Source: F1-120-MAGs118 sp013360535
GTDB taxonomy: Bacteria > Planctomycetota > UBA1135 > GCA-002686595
Direction of reading: 5' to 3'
DNA: 64,000 bases
Assembly (NCBI GenBank): GCA_026647215.1
Contig: JAPKHC010000006.1
Span: 70,915 to 134,914 of the forward strand
Shown one piece after another: positions 24,952 through 31,870 of this stretch. The first letter of the stretch is position 1. Each line of letters starts with the position of its first letter. The notes under the pieces were generated by a model. That model was not told where the DNA came from and ran no database searches. It was given only the letters and a program-made list of their open reading frames with translations. The position numbers and the translations under genes were made by a program.

Positions 24952-24957
24952 AGTGTA
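24952..24957 (-). promoter_or_regulatory. -10-like hexamer TACACT before thiD
   Basis: On the minus strand TACACT lies 6 bases before the thiD ATG (24945), so the predicted transcript starts at or very near the start codon. Confidence 0.45.
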
Positions 24958-24988
24958 TTCCCGAGCGCGCCCACGCCAGGATGCTGGC

Positions 24989-25339
24989 ATGGAATCGCCG
25001 CAGCGACTTGCACCGTGGCCGAAGGGCCGCCCGCCGTTTCGGGAAGACGAGAGCGCGGCCGCGCTCGCGACGCTGTCGAGCCGCTGGAGCGTGCTCGACG
25101 CGCGCTTGAGGACCAAGGTGGCGACGAAGGACTTCGCGCAGGCCCTCGCGCTCGCCCAAGCGGTGGGCGCACTCGCCGAAACGGCGTGGCACCATCCCGA
25201 GCTGAAGGTTGGCTGGGGCCAGCTCGAGGTCACGCTCTGGACGCATTCGGCCGGCGGCCTGACCGGGCTCGACTTCACGCTCGCGCGCTGGATCGACGCC
25301 CTGCTCGCCAATCTCGAAAGCGCCGCCCGCGAGGGCTAG
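24989..25339 (+). CDS. phhB: pterin-4a-carbinolamine dehydratase
   Basis: 116 aa. The PCD/DCoH fold is recognised by AWHHPELKVGWGQLEVTLWT followed by HSAGGLTGLDFTLARWID, which carries the conserved HHP and the TH-x-x-GG-L-T-x-x-D pattern of the active site. PCD recycles tetrahydrobiopterin after aromatic amino acid hydroxylation and appears in many bacteria lacking that pathway, where related proteins act in molybdopterin or folate metabolism. It is divergent from thiD. The ATG at 24989 was chosen by family length; another upstream start remains possible. Confidence 0.88.
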   Translation: MESPQRLAPWPKGRPPFREDESAAALATLSSRWSVLDARLRTKVATKDFAQALALAQAVGALAETAWHHPELKVGWGQLEVTLWTHSAGGLTGLDFTLARWIDALLANLESAAREG

Positions 25340-25342
25340 ACT
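25337..25342 (+). promoter_or_regulatory. -10-like hexamer TAGACT before the peroxiredoxin
   Basis: TAGACT overlaps the stop codon of the preceding gene and lies 70 bases before the peroxiredoxin ATG, which has its own AGAGGA ribosome binding site. This gene therefore has a conventional leader. Confidence 0.45.
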
Positions 25343-25412
25343 CTGGCCCCCCGCATTCGCTGCCTGGCCTTTCGCCGGCGCAGCGCACCCATCCGAAGAC
25401 AAGAGGACACCC

Positions 25413-25868
25413 ATGGTCAACGTCGGCGACAGCGCACCGGACTTCACGCTCAAGACCCAGGACGACAAGGAGTGGAAGCTCTCCGACCACAAGGGCAAGA
25501 ACGTCGTGCTGATGTTCTACCCGCTCGACTGGAGCCCGACCTGCGAGAAGGAAAACTGCTCGGTCGCCGGCGACATGACGCTGACGGCGCCGAACACGGT
25601 CGTCGTCGGCCTCTCGCGCGACTCGGTCTGGTCGCACAAGGCCTGGAAGAACCAGTTCAAGCTGCAGCACGACCTGCTCGCGGACGTGAAGCTCGAAGTG
25701 GCCGCCAAGTACGACTTCGTCCACCCCGCCGGCTTCATCTGCAAGCGTGGCACGGTGATCGTCGACAAGAACGGCAAGGTCGCCTTCGCGGCCGCCAACG
25801 CGCCCGAGGACACCGGCAAGGCTCGCGACATGGCGGCCGTGCAGGCGGCCCTCAAGAAGCTCGCCTGA
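25413..25868 (+). CDS. peroxiredoxin (AhpC/TSA family)
   Basis: 151 aa. A cytoplasmic thiol peroxidase that reduces hydroperoxides. The thioredoxin-fold core reads PDFTLKTQDDKEWKLSDHKG and FYPLDWSPTCEKENC: Cys44 sits in the P-x3-T/S-x2-C type active site and Cys49 is a candidate resolving residue. The C-terminal half contains RGTVIVDKNGKVAFAAA. It is closest in style to the AhpE-like group. A ribosome binding site (AGAGGA) precedes the ATG at 25413. No reductase gene is adjacent. Confidence 0.92.
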   Translation: MVNVGDSAPDFTLKTQDDKEWKLSDHKGKNVVLMFYPLDWSPTCEKENCSVAGDMTLTAPNTVVVGLSRDSVWSHKAWKNQFKLQHDLLADVKLEVAAKYDFVHPAGFICKRGTVIVDKNGKVAFAAANAPEDTGKARDMAAVQAALKKLA

Positions 25869-26015
25869 GCGACTCGCCCCTCGCCTGACCGATCCCTTGC
25901 GATCTGGCCGGGGCAGCCCCTCCGCGCCGGGTCGTCCAGCGTGTACGGTGGAGCAGCGTTCGCCCCCGCGGCGGTCGCTGCTCCCCGCGCTTTTGTCGCT
26001 CGCCGTCCCCCTCCG

Positions 26016-28952
26016 ATGAACAAGTTCCTGCTCACCTTCGCGGCCCTGATCGCCTTGGCGGTCGCGTCGGCGGTGGGCTGGGTGATGCTGGGGAGCGCGG
26101 GCGAGAGCGCTGCGGCGGAGCACGACTCGCTCGAAGCCGAGTTCGAAGCCGCGGCTCCGGACGAGGGCCTCACCGCTCCCGCGCTGGCAGCGAGCGGAGC
26201 GGGCGCGGCGCTCGAACAGGACTCGGCGCGCGACGAAGCCGAAGCTCCTCCCGCGCCGGAGCCCGAGAAGCCCGCGACCCGGCTCACCGGCCGCATCGTC
26301 GACCTCGCGGGCAAGCCGCTCGCCGGCGCGAAGGTGTACGCCGCGCCGCCCGAGCGCAACCAGCGTTCGCCGCTCGATGGACCGCCTTGGGACGAGCCGC
26401 GCCGCAAGCGCCGCGAGGCGACGACCGACGCCGAGGGACGTTTCGCCGTCGCGGTGCTCGGCTCGGGATCGATGCGCTTCGCCGCGCGCGCGGGCGACTT
26501 CGCGCCGCTCGACCTCGAGGACGTGCTCGTGGTCGCCGAGACCGACAACGACCTCGGCACGCTCGAGCTCGTGCCGGGCGTGCGGATCTCCGGCCGTGTC
26601 GTCGACGCGCGTGGGCAAGGTGTCGGCGAGGTCGAGCTCTACCAGCCGCGCGATCCGCAGTACCCGGTGTGGATGGGCAAGACCGAGACCGGCACGCGCC
26701 TGGGCGCGACGGATTCCAACGGCAACTTCGAGCTCGGTCCGCTGCTGCCGGGTCCGTGGGTGATCCTGGCGCACCACGAGCGCCATCCCGACGCCGTCGC
26801 ACGTTCCGAGCACGCCGATCCCGGCGAGCGCGTCAGCGACGTGCGCATCGAGTTCGCCTCGTCGGGCTCGATCGGCGGAGTCGTGCGCGTCAGGGCCGGC
26901 GCCGGCGCGCCGAGTCCCGCGCAGTTTTCGGTCGTCGCGTCTTACACGGGCGCGCGCGAGCGGGGCCCGGGCGAGCCCGACTTCCGGTACCGCCGCGGTC
27001 GCTGCGACGCGAGTGGCACGTACTCGATCGCGGGCCTGTTCGAGGACGAGCCCTACCGGCTGACGCTCTTCTGGCATCGCAACGCGAACGACGAGCAGGG
27101 CATCGAGATGCCGCGCCAGCAGGCCGATGTCGTGATCGACGGCCAGCGCGCCGATTTCACGCTCGAGCCGTTCTCGGTGCTCGTGCACCACCCCGTCGAC
27201 GCGCGCACCGGCGCCGCGCTCGAGGAGCTCGACGGGCGCATCGTCGTGAAGCGTCCCGATGGGCGCGAGAGCGGCATCACCTCGACCACTCGCTCGCTGG
27301 GCGACGGCCGCTGGACCGAGACGATCGCGCGGCCGCCCGAGCCCGGCGACGTCGCGACGCTCGTCGTCACCAAGGAAGGCTACCGGCCGCTGCGGGTGTC
27401 GCCGGTCGAGATCACGCTCGCAGGCGAGGTCGACGTCGGCGAGGTCAAGCTCGAGCCGCTCGCCGAGCTGCGCGCGCGTGTCGTCTCGGCCGCGACGGGC
27501 GAGCCGGTCGAGGGCGCGCGAGTGATGGTGCGGCTCGAGCAGGGCGACGACGGACTGCGCACGCTCGAGGAGGTGCTCGAGGCCGCGGAACGCCAGGCGG
27601 AGCGCGGCCCCGTTCGACAGGCGCCGCGCCTGCGCAGCCGCGAGACCGACAAGGACGGCTGGACGAAGCTGAACGCCAGCGCCGACGCGGCTGGGCTCGC
27701 CTGCGCCGTGCATTCCGACTGGCCCTCGTCGGAGCTCGTCGAGGTGCGCTTCGGCCCACCCGGCGCGAACTCCGTCGTGTTCGAGGTCCAGCCGGGGACG
27801 ACGGCCCGCGTGACCGTCGTCGACAGCTTCGGGGCACCGGCTTCGGGCGTCAGCGTGGTCGCACGCTGGAGCGCACCCGAAGGCTCGGAAGCGCCGCAAA
27901 GTCTGCGCAACTCCAGCCGCCGCCTGCGCACCGACTCGGCCGGGGTCGCGCTCTTCTCCGGCCTGCTGCCGGGCCCGACGCACTTCGTGCTCGAGGAGGA
28001 GCGCATCGGCGGGCAGTCCGGCAAGGACGGTCGCGCCGGTCGCGAGGCGCGGGTCGAGCTCGCGCCGGAGCGTGTCAACGAGGTCGCGCTCGTCGCGACG
28101 CCGCGGGGCACCCTGTCGGGCCGCGTGTTCGACTCGGGCCAGCGTGTCGCCGGAGCGGTGCTCGAGTTCCAGCCCGGCTCCGTGCGCGACGACGGCGGAC
28201 GCGGCTGGGGCGGCGGCATCACGGCGCGCACCAGCCCGCAGGGCGAATACTCGATCCCGCGCCTTGGCGCCGGACGCTGGACGGTGACGGTGCGCCACCC
28301 GCAGCGGCTCGTGCCGCACCGCGAGGAGTTCGTCGCCGCCGGTGCCGACGAGCGCCGCGACTTCCGCCTCTCGGGCAGCGCCGTCAGCGGCAACGTCGTC
28401 GATCCGCGCGGAACCGGCATCGGCGGCGCGAAGCTCACGCTCGGGGAGCTGCGGGCCGACCGGAACGCGCGCGACGGCAAGCGCTTCGTGCCGCTCTCGA
28501 CGAACTCGCGGGTGCTGAGCAACGAAGGCGGCTGGTTCGAGGCGCGCGGGCTGCCGACCGGCGTCGACTTGCAGATCGAGGTCTCGCACCCCGACTACCA
28601 GGACGCCCGCTCGGACGTCTTCCGCCTCGGGCCCGACGAGATCCGCAGTCCCCTCGACGTGACGCTGCGGCCGGGCGCGACGCTGGTGGTCGAGGTCGCG
28701 ACCAGCGACGGCCGCGTGGCGCGGGGGCGCGTCAACGCGCAGCGCATCGCCGACGAACGCGGCAAGAACGTGCGCAGCGGGCCACGTTCGGGCAACCTCG
28801 ACGGGCGCTCGCGCGCGCGGATCAGCGGCCTGCCCGGAGGCAAGTACGTGGTGACGCTCGAGCGCACCTACGGCAACCAGCAGAAGCCCTCGCGCCTCGA
28901 GGTCGAGCTCGAAGCCGGACGCGTGCGGGAGCTGCGCTTCGACGTGCCTTGA
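26016..28952 (+). CDS. large exported protein with carboxypeptidase-regulatory-like (CNA-B/Ig-like) repeats
   Basis: 978 aa. The N-terminal hydrophobic segment (KFLLTFAALIALAVASAVGWVM) is either a signal anchor or signal peptide. An acidic Ala/Pro/Glu linker covers 30-90. From about 92 to the end there are several beta-sandwich units of the type TRLTGRIVDLAGKPLAGAKV, RISGRVVDARGQGVGEVEL, GTLSGRVFDSGQRVAGAVL and AVSGNVVDPRGTGIGGAKL, the carboxypeptidase regulatory-like domain family. There is no catalytic domain. It is probably an envelope or surface structural protein. The ATG at 26016 directly precedes the hydrophobic segment. Confidence 0.82.
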   Translation: MNKFLLTFAALIALAVASAVGWVMLGSAGESAAAEHDSLEAEFEAAAPDEGLTAPALAASGAGAALEQDSARDEAEAPPAPEPEKPATRLTGRIVDLAGKPLAGAKVYAAPPERNQRSPLDGPPWDEPRRKRREATTDAEGRFAVAVLGSGSMRFAARAGDFAPLDLEDVLVVAETDNDLGTLELVPGVRISGRVVDARGQGVGEVELYQPRDPQYPVWMGKTETGTRLGATDSNGNFELGPLLPGPWVILAHHERHPDAVARSEHADPGERVSDVRIEFASSGSIGGVVRVRAGAGAPSPAQFSVVASYTGARERGPGEPDFRYRRGRCDASGTYSIAGLFEDEPYRLTLFWHRNANDEQGIEMPRQQADVVIDGQRADFTLEPFSVLVHHPVDARTGAALEELDGRIVVKRPDGRESGITSTTRSLGDGRWTETIARPPEPGDVATLVVTKEGYRPLRVSPVEITLAGEVDVGEVKLEPLAELRARVVSAATGEPVEGARVMVRLEQGDDGLRTLEEVLEAAERQAERGPVRQAPRLRSRETDKDGWTKLNASADAAGLACAVHSDWPSSELVEVRFGPPGANSVVFEVQPGTTARVTVVDSFGAPASGVSVVARWSAPEGSEAPQSLRNSSRRLRTDSAGVALFSGLLPGPTHFVLEEERIGGQSGKDGRAGREARVELAPERVNEVALVATPRGTLSGRVFDSGQRVAGAVLEFQPGSVRDDGGRGWGGGITARTSPQGEYSIPRLGAGRWTVTVRHPQRLVPHREEFVAAGADERRDFRLSGSAVSGNVVDPRGTGIGGAKLTLGELRADRNARDGKRFVPLSTNSRVLSNEGGWFEARGLPTGVDLQIEVSHPDYQDARSDVFRLGPDEIRSPLDVTLRPGATLVVEVATSDGRVARGRVNAQRIADERGKNVRSGPRSGNLDGRSRARISGLPGGKYVVTLERTYGNQQKPSRLEVELEAGRVRELRFDVP

Positions 28953-28973
28953 GCGCCATCGACCGGAAACGAG

Positions 28974-29003
28974 CGCGGGCCGGAGCTCGCGCCCCAGCCC
29001 GCG
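28974..29003. terminator. possible bidirectional terminator between convergent genes
   Basis: CGCGGGC (28974-28980) and GCCCGCG (28997-29003) can pair with a 16-base loop between the convergent ends of the repeat protein and the YceI gene. There is no T tract. Confidence 0.3.
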
Positions 29004-29025
29004 TCGTTGCGAATCCGCGTCGGGA

Positions 29026-29628
29026 TCAGCCCTTGACGCACTCGAGCGCGACGATGATGCGAACCTCGTCGCCGATCGCCGGCAGGTAGCCGTTGACGCT
29101 GAAGTCCGAGCGCTTGATCTCGAACGTGGCCTCGAAGCCGGCGCGCGTGTCCTTGAACGGCGACTCGCCTTCGCCGACGACCTCGATCGGCACGGTGACC
29201 GACTTCGTCACGCCGTGCAGCGTGAGGTCGCCGGTGGCCTCGAGCTTGCTCTCGCCCTTCTTCGCGACCTTGGTGCTCTTGAAGGTCATGGTCGGGAACT
29301 CCTTCGCGCTGAAGAAGTCGGGCCCGCGCAGGTGGTCGTCGCGCTTGCCGTCGTTGGTGTTGATGCTGCCGACGTCGACGGAGAGCTCGACCGAGGCCGT
29401 CTCCGGCTTCGCGGCATCCCACTGGACGTTGCCTGAGACCTTGTCGAAGCGGCCCCAGAAGGGCGCGACGATGTGCTTGACGCGGAACACGACGCTGGAG
29501 TGGCCCGAGTCGACCTTCCACGGCGCGGCGGCGGACACCGGCGCGGCGGAGGCGGGGACGGCGACGGCCTGGTAGGCGAGGGGCAGGGTGAGCGCGAGGG
29601 CGCCGAGGGCGAGGAGCTTGAAGTTCAT
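29026..29628 (-). CDS. YceI-family periplasmic lipid-binding protein
   Basis: 200 aa with a signal peptide (MNFKLLALGALALTLPLAYQ). The mature part has the YceI lipocalin-like pattern: WKVDSGHSSVVFRVKHIVAPFWGRF, VELSVDVGSINTNDGKRDDHLRGPDFF, FPTMTFKST, and GDLTLHGVTKSVTVPIEV. The family binds isoprenoid-type lipids in an elongated beta-barrel in the periplasm. The start at 29628 is fixed by the signal peptide. No redox partner such as cytochrome b561, which often accompanies YceI, is adjacent. Confidence 0.93.
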   Translation of the reverse strand: MNFKLLALGALALTLPLAYQAVAVPASAAPVSAAAPWKVDSGHSSVVFRVKHIVAPFWGRFDKVSGNVQWDAAKPETASVELSVDVGSINTNDGKRDDHLRGPDFFSAKEFPTMTFKSTKVAKKGESKLEATGDLTLHGVTKSVTVPIEVVGEGESPFKDTRAGFEATFEIKRSDFSVNGYLPAIGDEVRIIVALECVKG

Positions 29629-29836
29629 GGGAGGGAGCGGCACGAGCGGCCGCGGGTAGGGGACGAGAGCGCGGCGCCGGAGGGGCGACGCGGGTTCCGG
29701 TGGGGCGCTGGGCCCTGTGGAGCGCCGTTCGTAGAGCATTGCGGACGCTTGCACAAGGTGTGGGCCAGATTGTGGATCGTAAATCCGGCTTGACGGCCAG
29801 CCTGAGGGCCGAAAAACGGGCCGCGCTCGGGCTCGT

Positions 29837-30256
29837 TCAGCTCGCGAACACGCGTCGCGGGTCCTGGAACGACTTGAACTCGAGCGCGTTGCCGCTGGGG
29901 TCGACCACGAACAGCGTCGCCTGCTCGCCGACCTCGCCCTTGAAGCGCACGTGCGGCTCGATCAGGAAGCGCGTGCCCCGCGCGCGCAGGCGCTCGGCAA
30001 AGGCGTGCCACGCCCGCCACTCGAGGATCAGGCCGAAGTGCCGCACCGGCACGTTGTCGCCGTCGACGAGGTTGGTGTCCGCGCGCGTCAGCTCGCGCTC
30101 GACCAAGTGCGCCGAGATCTGGTGGCCGCCGAGGTCGAAGTCGATCCAGCGTTCGGCGCTGCGGCCGACCTTGCAGCCGAGCACGTCGACGTAGAAGGCA
30201 CGCGTCGCGGCGATGTCGTTGACGGGGAACGCGAGGTGGAAGGGAGCGGGTTCCAT
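29837..30256 (-). CDS. VOC-superfamily (glyoxalase/dioxygenase-like) protein
   Basis: 139 aa. The beta-alpha-beta-beta-beta fold of the vicinal-oxygen-chelate superfamily is evident from FHLAFPVNDIAATRAFYVDVLGC, the metal-ligand candidate His8, a central PVRHFGLIL with another His, and the C-terminal ATLFVVDPSGNALEFKSF where Glu is the usual third ligand. The reaction cannot be assigned. It follows the glycosyltransferase gene by 6 bases, in an operon with the lipoprotein RidA gene upstream. Confidence 0.88.
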   Translation of the reverse strand: MEPAPFHLAFPVNDIAATRAFYVDVLGCKVGRSAERWIDFDLGGHQISAHLVERELTRADTNLVDGDNVPVRHFGLILEWRAWHAFAERLRARGTRFLIEPHVRFKGEVGEQATLFVVDPSGNALEFKSFQDPRRVFAS

Positions 30257-30262
30257 GGCGAC

Positions 30263-31321
30263 TCAGAGGATGGAGCGCAGGGCCGCGAGCGTCAACGCGG
30301 CATTGTGCTCCCATGTGAAGCGCGAGCCGAGTGCGGCGCGGGCGGCGACCTGCGCGGGATCGAGGTGGCTCGCGAAGGCGGCGGCGAGCGCGTCGGCGAG
30401 CTGGGCCGGCTGCGGTGCGGGCTCGACCCACTGCGCGAGCTCGCCGAGCGCCTCTTCGTAGGCCGGGAGGCGAGTGGCGACGGGTGCGAGGCCGCAGGCG
30501 GCGCCTTCGAGCGGCGTGACCGGCGTCCAGTCGTCGCTCGCGAGCTGCGCGAGCACGTCGTGCGTCGCGAGAGCGCGGCGAGTCTTCGTGTCGTCGGGCG
30601 TCGAGTCGAAACGCACTCGCGCGCAGATCGGGCTGCGCGTCGAGCGCGCGCGCAGCTCGTCGTAGGCGTCGCCGACGCGGCCGAGGAACGTGAGCTCGAC
30701 TTGCTGGCCGCTCGCCGCGAGGCGTTCGCAGGCCGCGAGCAGCTCGAGCGGCGCGCGCGTGCGGTCGACGCGACCGAGCGCGAGCACGCGCAAGGTCGAG
30801 TCGCGCGCGCGCGGCGCAGCTCGTGCGCCCAGCTCCGCGGAAAAATGGCCGCAACCGACGGGCACGGCGAAGACGCGCTCTGGCCGGAGGCCGAAACGCT
30901 CGATCAGCTCGCGGCGCGCGTGGGCGCTGAACGTGATCACGGCGTCGCGGCCTTCGAGCGCGCGCGGCGAGGCCGGCGGCGAGGAGAGCGCGAGGCTCGA
31001 GCGCGCGCGCGCGGGCCGCGGGCACGCGATCGAGCTCACGTGCAGCACGTCGCAGCCTCCGGCGAGCCTGTCCGGCGCGAGCCCGAGGCTCGCGAGGCGC
31101 TCGAGCCACGAACGGGGGAGCTTGCGGCGCACCAGCCGCGCGCGCGGCGGCAACGAGTCCATGGTTTCGGCCGAATCGAGCCGCTTTCCGGGCCCCCAGT
31201 CGAACAACGTCGTCGCGGGCGCGTCGTCGAGCCGCACGAGCGCGCGCGCGAACTCGCGCACGTAACGCCCGACGCCCGGTTCGTGCGTCGCTCCCGGCCA
31301 GTAGTCGAGCGCGAGCCGCAC
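30263..31321 (-). CDS. glycosyltransferase, GT4-like
   Basis: 352 aa with a GTG start, one base after the RidA stop. The organisation is GT-B: an N-terminal half with GVGRYVREFARALVRL and CDVLHVSS, then a C-terminal nucleotide-sugar domain beginning LRVLALGRVDRTRAPLELL. The C-terminal GT4 motif region reads SDDWTPVTPLEGAACGLAPVA, where the usual E-x7-E is represented by P-LEGAACGLAPV. It probably transfers a sugar to an envelope acceptor; donor and acceptor are unknown. Its operon mates (RidA-like lipoprotein and VOC protein) do not explain its role. Confidence 0.8.
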   Translation of the reverse strand: MRLALDYWPGATHEPGVGRYVREFARALVRLDDAPATTLFDWGPGKRLDSAETMDSLPPRARLVRRKLPRSWLERLASLGLAPDRLAGGCDVLHVSSIACPRPARARSSLALSSPPASPRALEGRDAVITFSAHARRELIERFGLRPERVFAVPVGCGHFSAELGARAAPRARDSTLRVLALGRVDRTRAPLELLAACERLAASGQQVELTFLGRVGDAYDELRARSTRSPICARVRFDSTPDDTKTRRALATHDVLAQLASDDWTPVTPLEGAACGLAPVATRLPAYEEALGELAQWVEPAPQPAQLADALAAAFASHLDPAQVAARAALGSRFTWEHNAALTLAALRSIL

Positions 31322-31322
31322 G

Positions 31323-31772
31323 TCACCTCACCGCGATGCAGGCGATCTCGACGCGCGCACCCCGCGGCAAGGCGGCGACGCCGACGGTCGCACGCGCGGG
31401 CGGAAGCTCGCGGAAGAACTCCGCGTACACCGTGTTCATCGCGGCGAAGTCGTTCAGGTCGGTCAAGTAGACCGTCGTCGACACCACGTGGCTCAGGTCG
31501 AGCCCGGCGACGGCGAGCACCGCCGCGAGGTTCTCGAGCGTGGTGCGCGTCTGGGCCTCGATTCCGGGCTCGAGCGCGCCCGTCTGCGCGGCGAGTCCGA
31601 TCTGTCCCGCGAGGTACAGCGTGTCGCCGACGCGGACGGCCTGGGAGTAGGGACCGATCGGGGCCGGTGCGGCGCTCGACAGGTAGCTCGACCGACCCGG
31701 CGCCGCGCAGGAAGCGAGCAGCACCAGCGAGAGGGCCGAAATCGTCGGAAGAAGAGGGGTGTGGTGGAGCAT
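31323..31772 (-). CDS. RidA/YjgF-family protein with lipoprotein signal
   Basis: 149 aa. Residues 1-22 are a signal with lipobox LLASC (Cys22), followed by a short linker and a complete RidA domain: PIGPYSQAVRVGDTLYLAGQIG, TLENLAAVLAVAGLDLSHVV, YLTDLNDFAAMNTVYAEFF, and PPARATVGV containing Arg127, which corresponds to the carboxylate-binding Arg105 of RidA, then VEIACIAV. RidA normally hydrolyses reactive imines in the cytoplasm, so an exported, lipid-anchored form is unusual. The start at 31772 includes the lipobox; earlier starts give only Arg-rich sequence. Confidence 0.85.
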   Translation of the reverse strand: MLHHTPLLPTISALSLVLLASCAAPGRSSYLSSAAPAPIGPYSQAVRVGDTLYLAGQIGLAAQTGALEPGIEAQTRTTLENLAAVLAVAGLDLSHVVSTTVYLTDLNDFAAMNTVYAEFFRELPPARATVGVAALPRGARVEIACIAVR

Positions 31773-31870
31773 GGGCCCCGAGGATCTTCGGGCGGCCGGG
31801 GCCGGGTTGCAAACGGACTTTGCACGCGGGAGGTTGCGGCGGACGCGAGCGGGCAGTGAGATGGAACGTG

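Noticed and set aside
24946..24988. TPP riboswitch upstream of thiD
   Set aside because: Only 43 bases separate thiD from the divergent gene and a -10-like box lies 6 bases from the start, leaving no room.
25275..28589. Very long minus-strand open frame (over 1000 codons) opposite the carboxypeptidase-regulatory-like protein
   Set aside because: A shadow frame typical of very G+C-rich DNA; its sequence is Arg/Ala/Asp-rich and lacks domain features, while the plus strand carries repeated beta-sandwich units and a signal.
29951..31870. Upstream extension of the SBBP protein frame across the VOC, glycosyltransferase and RidA genes
   Set aside because: It is antisense to three recognisable genes; the signal peptide starting at 31871 marks the true start.
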